Shown in pieces: positions 46,829-58,186 of a stretch of DNA of 64,000 bases. A model generated the notes under the pieces. It ran no database searches and had not been told where the DNA came from. It saw only the letters and a list, made by a program, of their open reading frames with translations. The stretch is from Morchella semilibera (Eukaryota > Ascomycota > Pezizomycetes > Pezizales > Morchellaceae). The stretch spans positions 823,282 to 887,281 of the forward strand of contig CM018609.1 in assembly GCA_009192285.1 (NCBI GenBank). The letters run 5' to 3'. A program made the position numbers and the translations under genes. Numbering within the stretch: position 1 is the first letter of the stretch; each line of letters starts with the position of its first letter.

Positions 46829-48856
46829 CTACTCTTCACCACTCTCCTCCCCCACCCTCGCCCCACTCGCCAACAAATCTAATACTACTCCCAAACTGCC
46901 ACTCCTCCTCCTCCCCACTCCAATCTCCCTTCCCCCCAGCTCTCCTCCAGCACCTACATACCCATCCACCTCACTATTCCTCCTCGACCGTGTCCTCGCC
47001 GGGCTCGCAAAATCCCCTATCAGCAGAGGCCCCGGTAACAGATTCGATACCGACTTCCTATGCAACCCACCCCGCCTCACGGATCCCATCGGCGACTCCT
47101 CGGCCAACCTTGACGGCGGCCGCGACGATATATACGACCCCATTCGACTCTGCCCGGGCGTCGGCGTCCCTGAGAACGAGTCTAATATCGCAATACTGCT
47201 TGCCGAGATCCCGCGCACAATCTGGGGCCTCTGTTGCCCTCGTGGCGGCGGAGGCGCCGACGACGCGGGCGCCGACTTTAGCAGTGTGGGGTCGCGGTTG
47301 AGGTTGATATTAATATTCGCCGTTGGTGCCGTGCCGCCGTATGAGGATCCGGCGGCGGCGAGATCGTCGAGGTCGTCTGGATCGTCTGGATCGTCCCACT
47401 GCTTTCCGTTGCGGCGTGATGAGATGAGCCATACGCCCCAGAAAGTCAGTGCGCAGCCTGTTATGAACTTGAGCATTCTTTCCGGAGTGACGGTCTCGAA
47501 GTCGCGGTAAAGGATCGCGCTGCCGAGGATGACGGAGATGGTGAAGAGGACGAACTGCGTTGGGATGACCTGGGTGGAGTCGAAGCGCTGCAAGGCGCGG
47601 TTGACGTATTTGATCTGCAGGACGGCGGTGAGGAGAAGAATGGTGGTGAAGAGGTAGGCGATGGGGTAGGTGAAGATGTGGTAGAAGGAGGATGAGAGGA
47701 GTGAGGAGATGCCTTTTGTCGAGAGGACGGTGTAGCCACCTACGAGGGGGGTTAGATATCACACACACACATGAAGGTTATCGACCGGGGACAAACCAAA
47801 GAGGGCGACCAAACCAAGGTCGATCAGGATTGTTTTGCGCCCATACTTGGACGACAGATACATGAGTGCAATGATCATTGCACACGTTATTCCAAAATAC
47901 ACCTCAAACGCCGTTTGCGATATAGCCTCCAGGATTTGGTCCGGGCCGAGCTGGTCAAGCAAACCATCAGCTTCAGTTCTCACCGATAGCATATCATAGC
48001 CCTTGACGTCACTGCGATAATGATGATAGTAATTAACATTAATACCGACCTTTGTCTCCTCCTTCTCCGCACTCCACACCACCACCACCGCCCCCAAAAT
48101 GCTCACCACAACCCCAATGACATCCCTCCTCCTCAGCGGCTCCTTCAGTATAACCGGGGCGATCACACAATTTGATATCAGGGCCACGACGCCTAGTGGT
48201 GACACAATACTCGCTGGCGCAAACCCATAAGCCAGGAAATTCCCGCACTCGCCCACCGTCATGAGCACGAATCCCACCCACCAGTACGGCGACGACAGAT
48301 ACTGCTGATCAGGTGGTGGGGGGCTGTCCTTCTCGCGCGGGGGTGGCAGCAGCAGGCCCGTCTCCTCGTCCGGTGGGGGGGTACCCGGCACACTAGATGA
48401 TCCATCCGGGTACGATGATATGCTGTCGGGGCTGTCGGTGCCGCTGTCGCTGCTGCTGCTATGTGCGCGCTGCTGGTTGCGCCGGCGTCGTTTCCACAGG
48501 CGTCGTCGCTCGTCGGAGGCCCGCTCGAGCCGGATGTGTGCGTATTTCTGGATGTTGAGGGCAAGCGATATAAGGATGTTACCACAGATGGCGATCACGA
48601 TACCGATAAATGAGGACCAGCGGCGCAGTGTCTCGTCATCTGAGACGAAGGGCAGGAAGAATCCAGCGAGTGATATTGGTTGTGGGTAGGAAGAAGAAGA
48701 GGGAAAAGAAGAATGTACTATGGTGGGGGTGGAGGAAGTGGTGGTGGTGGGTGAACTCATTATTGATGACAACGATGATGATGATGTATATGTTACTGCT
48801 GGAAAGTAGCTGTTGGTATTGATATTGATATTGATATTACCGTTGATGAGGTCCAT
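46829..48856 (-). CDS. NIPA-family magnesium transporter-like membrane protein, two exons
   Basis: Exon 1 is 48856-47797 and exon 2 is 47739-46829, with a 57-bp phase-1 intron (47796-47740) joining LFG to GYTVL. The product is 656 residues. After a Ser/Thr-rich N-terminus, helix 1 is WSSFIGIVIAICGNILISLA followed by LNIQKYAHIRL, a NIPA hallmark. A Ser/Pro-rich insert of about 80 residues separates it from YWWVGFVLMTVGECGNFLAY and SIVSPLGVVALISNCVIAP, both highly typical of NIPA proteins. Further helices are IGVVVSILGAVVVVW, VYFGITCAMIIALMYLS, YTVLSTKG onward, and exon 2 helices FVLFTISVILGSAILY and MLKFITGCALTFWGVWLI. The last roughly 200 residues are a disordered cytosolic tail rich in Ser, Gly and Arg. 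NIPA proteins mediate magnesium or other divalent cation transport in plasma or endosomal membranes; in fungi this is mostly inferred from homology. Length exceeds animal NIPA (about 330) because of the insert and tail. Confidence 0.9.
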
Positions 48857-49170
48857 AATGGCGGCGGACCGTTATGCGGAGGTTTCGTTGGGGTTCGCGG
48901 GGGAAGCTGCTGCGTCATGTACTGTTGCTCTGGTAGTGGTGACGTTGGGGGAAAGGAAAGGAAAGAACGGCACAGGGCAGGGCAGACAGGGTAGGACAGC
49001 TGCAGGGCAGATAGCAGATAGGGTAGGCGCGTATGTATGGTTATGCAGAGTATGTAGGTGTATGTAGGTGTATGTATGTCTGCGTATGTATATATGTGTG
49101 TGGGGGTGTGTGTGTGTATGCAAGCAAAGACTGTGGCTTCTGCTGGCTGCTGTCTGCTGTTGGGATCCTT

Positions 49171-49193
49171 GGGGGGGGGGGGGGGGGGGGGGG
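49171..49193 (+). repeat. G23 homopolymer
   Basis: Twenty-three consecutive G. Similar but shorter G or C runs recur throughout the intergenic DNA. Confidence 0.95.
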
Positions 49194-51589
49194 TGGAGGG
49201 AGAGATCCCGGGGTGCAGAAGAGAAGAGAAGGGAGGCTCTCTGGTTTGCTTGTCAGCATCAGTCAGTCAGTTAATTAATCATTCGGGCCTATCATGACAA
49301 CAGGAGATAAAATTCCCCAACGAACGATAACCTGGAGTAGAATGGATGGACATGCAGTACCTACTTGGTGCTTCAGTTTGGTACTTGGTAGTACTTTGTG
49401 GTGATGGTACGGTGGTGATGGTGGTGATGGTGATGGTGGTGATGGTTGTGGTACTTTTGGGTACATGGGATATTGTTTGTTAAGGATAGGATATCCACCC
49501 CCTCTAAGCAGCTAGTGTTACACTTTCCGGTAGAAATTATTACGGGAGTGAGTTTTCCGTGAACCCCATATTACATGAATTTCTCTTCTCCATGAGCACG
49601 GACCAGAAGACTTTGAATGTGCCAGCACGTTACAACCGGAGGATTAGATCAGATTAGATCAGAATAAAAGAAATCACCAGACACTCTCACCATATGGCCA
49701 TCAACAGTAGATTTATAGAGTCGTTATCAAAAAGCCATATTCACATGTACATAGTAGAAAAAAAGAGAAGATTGTAGGGCCCCTCCCCCCCCCCCCCTCT
49801 CAGTCCAGCCCGCTACTACTCGGAACTCCCTCAACATGACCTTCTACTCGTATTTTTTTTTCCCTCATCACTTCTTTTCCCACCTAATCGCTTGGTTCCT
49901 TCTCTTCCGGCACCGCCGGTTAGTTAGCTCCATGTCTAAGGACATGTAGTTGCTACATGTTAGGTTTAGGCTCCACTCTCCTCCATCCACTGATTGGTCA
50001 GACTGAACGGAGATGGATCGTGATATCCGAGATAAGATAATATTCTTCTAGCAACCACCCATATGATTCCTCCTCAATGCTCATCCTCTGCACGTCGTCG
50101 AGTTTCATGTCGTCATGACCCCTCCCGAACCTGGCTGTGCTTATTGTACCTACATGGAAGAAGAGCTCGTATCTGCCTAACTGCATGTATGTATCTCAGC
50201 TCATCTCATTCCGCTTAGTGCTCATCGATACGCGTATACACAGAACTCGTCGTTCCTGGCAGTGTTTCCTACAGACTACAGTAATCTCCGGCTGTGGCTG
50301 CTCAGAGACATTGCCATTACATATTTCGGGTCGTCCTGCGGCTGCCAATCTCCAATAATAATAAGCGCAGGTCTGTGCGTGTTAACCAGGGATGAATAGA
50401 GTGTTTAATAAAGTAAATATTGTAGCTACATGCAGGGACCTCTTACCCCCTACATACATGTATATGGTATACGATAGCTACATGTAGCTACAATACCACA
50501 TAGGTAAAGTACATGTACCTTCCATTGGATTATATATATGGACCCCCATGAGAGTGAGCGCAAAACAAGATAAAAAAGAAAAAATTAACAAGCCCCACGT
50601 TCCCCCTCATCCACCACTGCTTCCCCTCCCACTCGCCCCTAATTATCGAACGGTGCGCCATGGCATGGCAGATGGCGACAAAATGAGCCCGCCCGTGTGT
50701 TGCTTCCACAAATACCTGCGTCAAACAGTACCTACAGGACGTGCACAAGGGGGGTGTATTTGCAATATGGGGTGAGGAGGAGGAGGAGGAGCGAGAGAGC
50801 AGCTGTTGGAGGGAGGTATTTAGGCAAAGGGGGGCGCTGTTGATCAGAGGTACGATAACTGAGCTGTCAGCTTTCTTGGCTGTTGTAGTTAATAGGCGTG
50901 GGAACTATAGGTAGTAGAATGGAGTTTATCAGTGTGTCAAATTACAAACCCATTCGCTAGTGCACCATTTTGAGGGCTAATGTCGGGAGCCGGCAAAATA
51001 TACTTGCATGCGTCCTTTTGGCTATGTACTCTAACATCAATCCCCCGGCCGTGTCAGTCTGAACAAATAGCAAAAATGCCAAGGGAGTTTAGATATTATT
51101 GACCCCAACTCCGTAAAACGGGCCCCGGGGCCGTTCAATCCCGGGGCATTTAGAAAAGCTTAGAAATCCCGGCGAAACTCCAGTCCGATATTCTCTCGGC
51201 CTTGGCAGGGGGACAACTTAGACAGGAGTGATGGTAGAGATCGAGAATTGATGCAACTCAGGAAATATATACAGACAACGAGTGTGGTGACGCAGGGGAA
51301 TTGGTGTTGAGGCTTTGGTTGTTGCTAGTGGTGATATTTGCTATAGGGTATACGTAGAGAGTTTAGTGGCGAGCGCCTAGTATATTTGACACCTACGTAC
51401 CACCTGTATATATGGCTGTCTATCGGCACAGCTCACGTCAAGACCGGTCGGGGTATCGTTGGCTCCGTTCTGCGGCAATAGTGCCTCTCGGGCTCGCTGC
51501 GCAGTAGAAATTCTTATCGGTTATGACTGATCCTGTCTGGGGGGTGATCTGAAGATGGAAAGAAGTTTCCCTGGCAACAAAGGTATATA

Positions 51590-51791
51590 GTCAGACTGAG
51601 CCTTCAGAAATAGGCCGGAGCCAGAGTTAGAAAGATTTGATTAGATGCCGACAAAAGCATTTGTAGCTCCATCTCGGCTTTTCATCCAGCAAAAAAGTCC
51701 GGTTGGAAAGCTGGGACTGAGCCAGAACAACGTACCTTTATTGACCAAGAAAAATATCGTGACTCTGGCTCTGGCTCTGGCCCAGTCTGAC
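51590..51791. mobile_element. 202-bp TA-flanked miniature inverted-repeat element
   Basis: It begins GTCAGACTGAGCC and ends GGCCCAGTCTGAC, with TA at 51588-51589 and 51792-51793. Inner parts also pair (GGAGCCAGAGTTAGA against GAGCCAGAGTCACGA read from the right). No coding capacity; probably moved by a Tc1/mariner transposase. Confidence 0.82.
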
Positions 51792-53766
51792 TACCATTAA
51801 TCATCCCCAGACTTCAGCTGAACGAGCCCATGAATTCACTGACCCCAGAAAGCGTACAGGATACGAGGATTCGTGGATTTTGCTGTATCGGTCGAAATGC
51901 GGGGTTATGTAACGTATGTGCATATGTGTAGAGGGAAGGGCCGGAGGGGAGGGAGGGGGGTGGGAGGGGAATACTTGAGGGCTAGCTCGAAAAATTGCCA
52001 ATGGTATATAGCAGGGTGGGGCAGGGCTGTAGTTATACTAGATAGTCGATAAGGGACTTTTTTTTTTATCTGATGGGGGAGTAGGGAACTTGAGAACTAT
52101 GTCCAGGCTCGACAGCCAGATTGAGTTGAGGTGTCCTAGAGATGGGAAAGACGATTAAATCTAGGGTGGTCCCATCTCGAGATTAGCGTCTCTACTAGGG
52201 TTGAGAGCGACCACGCATAACATTAACAACAACAGCGACCCTGGGTATCGGACACTACATACCTATTGTAGTGCATGTGATATAGGTATATGGCAATCTA
52301 TGTAGGACGTAAACACATGATCAGATATGTCACTGTACCGGGATTAGCCCTTGGGACGAGGTGGTATCAGTGTTTTCTGGAACGCCCATTGGCAGATATA
52401 GGGGGACAGTTTTTCAGAGGAGCTGAAAAACACCACTCCTTAAAGGAAGAGATCGGAGACTTTTACAACCAACACCGATCTTTAGATTGCGTATTAGCAG
52501 GTAAAGTATTGTTAACTTGCTTGTAGTATGTTGTTTTATGGTTCTAATTCGTACTACTATTATAAAAGATATGTATATGTATCTTTCGAGAAATAAAACT
52601 ATGAGACGAAAATCAGGCAGAAATCAGCCGTTTCCTGCCTACATGTACAGGTGGCTTAAATTTGATCGGATGGTTTTAGTTCCCCATAAAAGCTTTTTAT
52701 TTACAATCGTCCGATCCATGCATGTGCACGTGGTCTACACCTACTCGGGTCAAGTACATACATGTATGTACATACATGTAATTATGATAAGGGCCTAAAA
52801 ATGGCTTTTTATGATTCACGACTAGTAAAAAAAACCTACATCAAACTGTGCCCCTGCTTTGCAGCTTGCACCCCCCCCAGGTTCTTATTACCTGACCCCA
52901 GTAGCAAGCCTTTTGAATATTATAAAAAACCATTATATTACTATGTAAGTACTTTCTCCCGTGAATGTATAATATGACCTACAATATGCATGTCATGCAC
53001 GGCGCGGCCTAGTGTTATCCAGACTTAATGCCAAGCTAGCTATAGCGGAGAAGCAACCGAGTGATATATCATGATACACATTGGAGGGGCGCCTCCGGTG
53101 GGAAAAACGACCGTACCCGGGGCCGCTCTATAGATCTAGTAGGAAGCCCCAGAGTTTGGCCCTTAGTGAGGTGGTGCAAAACCTTCGGGCGAAACCTCAG
53201 TGCGTAACCTCAGGGACTTAATAACCCATGGGAACAGCCGAAGAAAACGTTACGAGTACGTACGTATAAGCGTAACTACATGTAGATTTCTAGCTTTCCA
53301 TGCATGACGCGTCTTTCCAATAGAACTTCTAAATTACGACAATACATATAGCCGCACCTACGCGATCACTTCGTGTCTTGCTCGTACTATGTTGGTTGGC
53401 GGGGGGGGGGGTACTTTATAGGTGGTAGACATCATCGGGCCAAAGTATATATTCAATCATGTAGCTGATCTTCATGTATATAGCTATTCAGTGGAGAGCT
53501 CTCCATCGCTTCGCTACTTAGTCCTAGGTGATAACTATAGAGGGGTGGAAAGGTTTAATGGGTGGTGAGATCTAGAACGAGGATCGAATGCATGCACTAG
53601 TAAAAGTTGTGTCATGATCAGGCGATATAAATTATATTGATATATACTTATTATGTGGATACACACGTATAATCCAGTGTACTGCGAGAAAAGGTAAGTT
53701 GTGTACGTATAGAATATCCCTCATGATCGATTGCAGTAATGTAATTCGTTAATTCAACTCTCACAG

Positions 53767-54290
53767 AATTCAAACAATCGACTATTCACCGAAGGAGAAA
53801 AAAGCAAGACCGAGAGATTACATCGACTAGCTATAGCTACGAAACCCTGGCGAGATGGATTGAGAGGATACTACGAACATGCAATCAACTGGCACAGAGG
53901 TCAGTAACCGAGATCCTTTTTCCTTTTCAATTTCCTTTCCGACCCCCCTTCGATCCAACCTCCCCTCCTTTCATTTACCAGAATATTAAGCTAGGTCTAC
54001 GCGCACAAATCTACAGGTTCGACACGTGCACTAAAACTCATTCAATTCACGGAACCTCCCCTCGCACCCTATGGGACAAAGCTTCAAAGAACCTAGCAGG
54101 TAATGACGGAAATCCCCAAAGGCTGCACCCCCTCACTTCAATCCTACATGAAATATCTACGGCCTATAGTACCCATGAGCCTCTATGGATCTTCTCATCG
54201 GTCGAGTTTGAGACGTTCTTCCCGCTCTCCATTTTGGCCAGGGGTTTCTCTCTCTGAACGATCGAGGGTATCCCTCCCTGCAACGTAGGA
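53767..54290 (+). pseudogene. Ambiguous coding-like patch, possible decayed or multi-exon gene
   Basis: One frame reads SKTERLHRLAIATKPWRDGL and GYYEHAINWHR up to a possible donor (GTCAGT, 53900). Splicing to 54017 (after TCTACAG) continues in phase as STRALKLIQFTEPPLAPYGT before a TAG at 54092-54094. The same frame then stays open from 54103 to 54288. A different frame is open for 170 codons (53745-54257) with no ATG and ends EFETFFPLSILARGFSL. An upstream exon ending at the strong donor at 53694 (GTAAGT) cannot be joined in frame from an ATG. I recognise no family. It may be a real gene with exons I cannot place, or a pseudogene with one stop. Confidence 0.3.
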
Positions 54291-54767
54291 ATTTGATTAC
54301 CACGTAATCCGGCATTGGGACCAACGATTCTAGCGATAAACGAGACTCGCGATCTTGGGCCTCGGGCTACAACTTTAGAAGCAGCTCAAGGGACAGGATG
54401 GAGCCAGCGAACCGAGGGGGGCGCCAATTAAACCACCCTCGAGCTCAGAAACCAACCTTGGAACTACCCGTCAGACCGACAGAGTCTTTTCTCGCGTGGC
54501 CTTTCTCGGGGTACTACTCATCAGCTCCTTATTTCTATGGGCTGCGGCAATGGGGGGTGGTTCTAGCGAGTGCTAGGTATGTACAAGGCTGTGGCCTTAA
54601 GTGAGTGAACTAAATTGGGTGTTGACAGGTGAGAATCCGTCCACTCACTAAATCCCAGACCCTTGTACTTTTTTCGATAATACTGGGACCTTATGCATGA
54701 GGGCGTCTTAGTTCTACACCGGGTCATGCATATGGTTACAAAGAGATTTATCTTTTGTGGCCACGTC

Positions 54768-54814
54768 TTTTTTTTTTTTTTTTTTTTTTTCCTGGAAGAG
54801 AGGGGGGGGGGGGG
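54768..54814 (+). repeat. T23 homopolymer followed by a G13 homopolymer
   Basis: A T run at 54768-54790, a short CCTGGAAGAGA spacer, then a G run at 54802-54814. Confidence 0.9.
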
Positions 54815-55348
54815 TTGAAGGCGACTAGGACGTAGGATACTACAAGGAGGAAAACTGCGAGACCAAGGAAGCTAGCACAGTAGAAAGAAACATGAACATC
54901 CTAGCTGGGTTGTCACCACGAAGCAGAGGTAAATGGGTCTGTCAACAATGCACATCTTTACCTACATTTATATTATCAAACTACCATTATTTTATTTCAC
55001 TATCTCCGCAACTTCACCTTGTTTCGGACTTACCACATACAAATAGGGGATAGTGGATTAGAATTAACGGTAGGAGTTTGCCCACGGCTACTTTACCCAA
55101 CTCCGAAACATATTCTTTTAAGGTATAGTAGATATCGCGGTGTAGAGAGTGCAGTTGCTAATCTTGATGGTCAAACATCATGGTATTTGCTGCAACCAAA
55201 GCTGCGTGTACTTGAATCTCAGCCCCAGGCCGTTAGACGTGTAACATCCTGAAACGTTGACGGTTTCATGTAACTCTCTGGGGAGGATCCGGAGTAATAT
55301 ATAAGTACATGTAGTTTTTTGGTCTCGCTCCCAACATATACGGTATAA

Positions 55349-55414
55349 TACTACTACTACTAGTAGTAGTAGTAGTAGTAGTAGTTGTAGTAGTAGTAGC
55401 AGTAGTAGTAGTAG
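55349..55414. repeat. (ACT)n/(AGT)n trinucleotide microsatellite
   Basis: ACT units switch to AGT units at ACTAGT, making a palindromic centre, then continue with two single-base interruptions (GTTG and GCAG). Confidence 0.9.
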
Positions 55415-55789
55415 CGACAGATAAACTTGAGGATAGGATATTACAGTAGGGTCTAGAGAAATAACGTTTCGGAATTACCCTAGTAGCCGAGGATCCATGG
55501 CAACCAGGGACAAAAAAAAGGTGGGGGAGTACTTATACAAAGCTTATAATTACCAGCCCCGTATATCCAACCACAAACTAGTCAGGCCTGGGAACGAGAC
55601 TAGGTTTTTCCTTGTAATCTGGGGAGTTGTCCGCTGGTCTCGTGGGGGTTTGAGGTGTAGTTATATCCTAGTATGTAGCAACGGGAAAAGTCGAGTGATA
55701 AGTCATGAGTGAGATAATGTGGTCAGGCGAGGTAGCTTCTCCGTGACCTGTGACCCTGATTAGTTAACTTCTACCTGGTGGAAACATTT

Positions 55790-55972
55790 ATGGCAGAATC
55801 ATTGCCAGCCAAAGCTAAAAGAGTGGGTTTCTTAGTCTTCGCTCGCTACAACAGAATTCTCTTAAAAAACCCAATGTGTGTGGCGCTGGGTATTCCCTTA
55901 TTACTATTTTCTTTTGTGTTGATCACACTCCTTTTCTCGTATTCTGTTAATTGTTCTTGGCTTGAAATATAA
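55790..55972 (+). CDS. Possible 60-residue single-helix membrane peptide
   Basis: The frame ATG 55790 to stop 55972 reads a basic N-terminus (SLPAKAKRVGFLVFARYNR) and then one strong hydrophobic helix (VALGIPLLLFSFVLITLLF). That pattern suits a small membrane peptide, but AT-rich DNA produces such frames by chance and there is no second line of evidence. Listed only as a candidate. Confidence 0.15.
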   Translation: MAESLPAKAKRVGFLVFARYNRILLKNPMCVALGIPLLLFSFVLITLLFSYSVNCSWLEI

Positions 55973-56274
55973 AAAATGTCCAATTCGGCCGGCTCCGGAG
56001 CAAATACAAGTAACACAGTGCCTACTCTAAGTACAGCACCAATAAGACTGTCAGATCATGGAAAACTCATCTTTTCATCAATTCCACTAAGAGCTGGCTG
56101 TAGCTAGGGTTATTACACCGGTTTTGCTTACAAAACTGGTAATGATCGGATACGCAGGAATCCCCGATCCCGGTATGATTGCTTTTCTAAAGTACACTTA
56201 CCCCTACATGCACAGGGTTAGCCCCATCCGTGACCCACAACAATGGACCCTTGCTATGCTAGAAAGAGGTGGAA

Positions 56275-56432
56275 TACATGTACCGCGAAATCTGAGGAAT
56301 TTCGTTGCGCTGCAGCAAGGATCATTTGCACTGAAACTTGCAGATTGACGTCTGAAGTGGGCTCTGGTTGGCCTATACCCCTGCTGTCTCGCAACGAATT
56401 ATTTTTTTCAGATAATACGGTATGTACATGTA
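56275..56432. mobile_element. Miniature element, copy 1 of a two-copy family
   Basis: Long imperfect inverted arms: left TACCGCGAAATCTGAGGAAT then TTCGTTGCGCTGCAGCA; right read backwards ACCGTATTATCTGAAAAA then TTCGTTGCGAGACAGCA. The middle shares TTGACGT and CTCTGGTTGG with copy 2 at about 58032-58186. Confidence 0.75.
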
Positions 56433-58031
56433 GTCGATTTCAGATCTTGGTTAGCACCACATGTTTCTTTTTTTTATACGCTGTTTGATTACTGACCAGG
56501 TTAACTAAGTCTTAAGGGATCTTGGCATCAACCACCTCACAATACCTCTCATGGCTTGTATTAATTATGTAGTACATGTAAGCACACATGTAGTATACGT
56601 AATAACAATGGGCTTGCAAGTTGGGGAGTGCAATCGCGCAACAAATCGGTTTTTTTGTGTCTGTGGGAGACCTAGCCGCCCATATCAGTGAGACACGGAG
56701 GGGCTGCTCCTTGAAGTATTTGAATGGCGAGTTCAAATTAACCTTCTTAGGATTCCGGACGCATGAAATTGTAGAAAGGTATGAAGTCGGGATAAGCAAT
56801 TAATGACGTTACACAGCAAGCTGACTGTTGAGTAACCCTAACCCACGGCCTCCACTGATTTAGGGCTAGGGTTAGGGTATCTAGGACAGGGACAAGGTTT
56901 ATTTCAACCAGTACTGTGAAGTGCCTAGGCCTGACTACAGCCAATTATAAAGACACGCCACAATTAATGGACCGATTATCTGACACCTGATACCCGCAGA
57001 TTCAGAGTGCTCTTGTGGGCCTGGGTGTATCTCTTGAACGAGAGGGGGAAATCGGGGGGTGGGGAGAAAAAACCTGTAAATGCGGTAACCTTATCTCGAG
57101 TATATAGCCAATAGTGAAGGCATGAATGTATGCACCGACCTTTTTCGGTATCTTTGGATGATTTCCTGGACATGGAAGTTTCCCCGTGGTTTCAGCTTTG
57201 TGTGTGGGCCAGTAGTTATAAGTGCAGGAAAATCAACTGCATACAGGCAGAAACCCAAAGGCCTGCCTTGCTGCGGCTTCTCCGGCGGTAAGATGTTATG
57301 ACTTCCTAGCTATGGCTGCTTGGTTCCTCATTTCCTGCACACTATTTAGCAGATTTTCTTAGCCTTTTAGATAGATAGAAACACCCTACAAGCAAAAGGA
57401 AATCAATTATGGAAATATGGGGAAAGGCGTGGCCTGGCCGAGTGTATGTAAAGCTTCCCCTAGTAATAGTTACCCCGGAAACTTTTCAGAGCAATTCCAA
57501 ATACATTAGACTCTATCCCTGATTTCAATTACACTTAAGTCTCCACTAGTTCTCGATCCCTAGGGCCCTGAGTGGTACGTATACGTATCTCCGAACTATA
57601 GTAAATACCGAGCATGTAGAGCGCTAGTGGTCCGGGGGAAAGGAAAGGGGAGAGGGAACGCATAGCAACATTCGCAAATCACAATCCGGAATTAAGATTA
57701 ATTAATGGGGCAGTTCTTATTGCATAAAGTATGGTATCCGGACAGCTAGCACTCTTCCTACGATGCCGGGTTAATTGTAGTAATTCCGCCCTATTTTATC
57801 ATACTGTATCCGCTGAGGTAGGCCGGCCGGCCGGGGGGATTTTGTTAATTGGAGGTAGGGGGATTTACGTCGATGTATAACGAATATGGCAAACATCAAG
57901 TACATCACGAGCTTTCCAGCGCCCTAGAGGTTAATTAGTTAACCAATTGATCTCACAGGAGGATTATCGTATTCCCGGTTTATCTGTCATTGAGGAATAT
58001 ATCGTACAGTATGCAAGAAGTTGTACATGTG

Positions 58032-58186
58032 CCTCGTACCGCAGGATTCCTCTGCGCTGCAGCAGGGATATCCCACAAAAACCTGCATATTGACGTTAAA
58101 AGACCGACTCTGGTTGGACAATCTATATATGCCTTATATATACCCCTGTTGCAGCGCAACGAATTTTCTCAGATATTGCGGTATGT
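58032..58186. mobile_element. Miniature element, copy 2 of a two-copy family
   Basis: Left arm TCGTACCGCAGGATTCC then TCTGCGCTGCAGCAGGGATA; right arm read backwards ACATACCGCAATATCTGAGA then ATTCGTTGCGCTGCAACAGG. The middle has ATTGACGT and CTCTGGTTGG as in copy 1. Same orientation as copy 1, about 1.75 kb away. Confidence 0.75.

Larger units (their letters stand above)
48857..53744. other. About 4.9 kb without a supported gene
   Basis: The left part is the promoter of the NIPA-type gene. The region holds a GTGTATGTAGGTGTATGT-like repeat (49050-49120), a G23 homopolymer (49171-49193), GGTGATGGT repeats (49398-49450), a C14 run (about 49785), a miniature element (51590-51791), and TACATGTA palindromes around 50457-50520 and 52742-52780. 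Short open frames have no protein-like features. Confidence 0.5.

Noticed and set aside
47310-47768. Overlapping open frames on both strands across the NIPA-type gene, such as 47310-47768 and 48259-48585
   Set aside because: They are GC-rich shadows of the true exons and conflict with the clear NIPA motifs in the accepted frame.
56833-56878. Telomere-like ACCCTAACCC and GGGTTAGGGT words
   Set aside because: Only one or two units in each direction, facing each other; too short for an interstitial telomere array.
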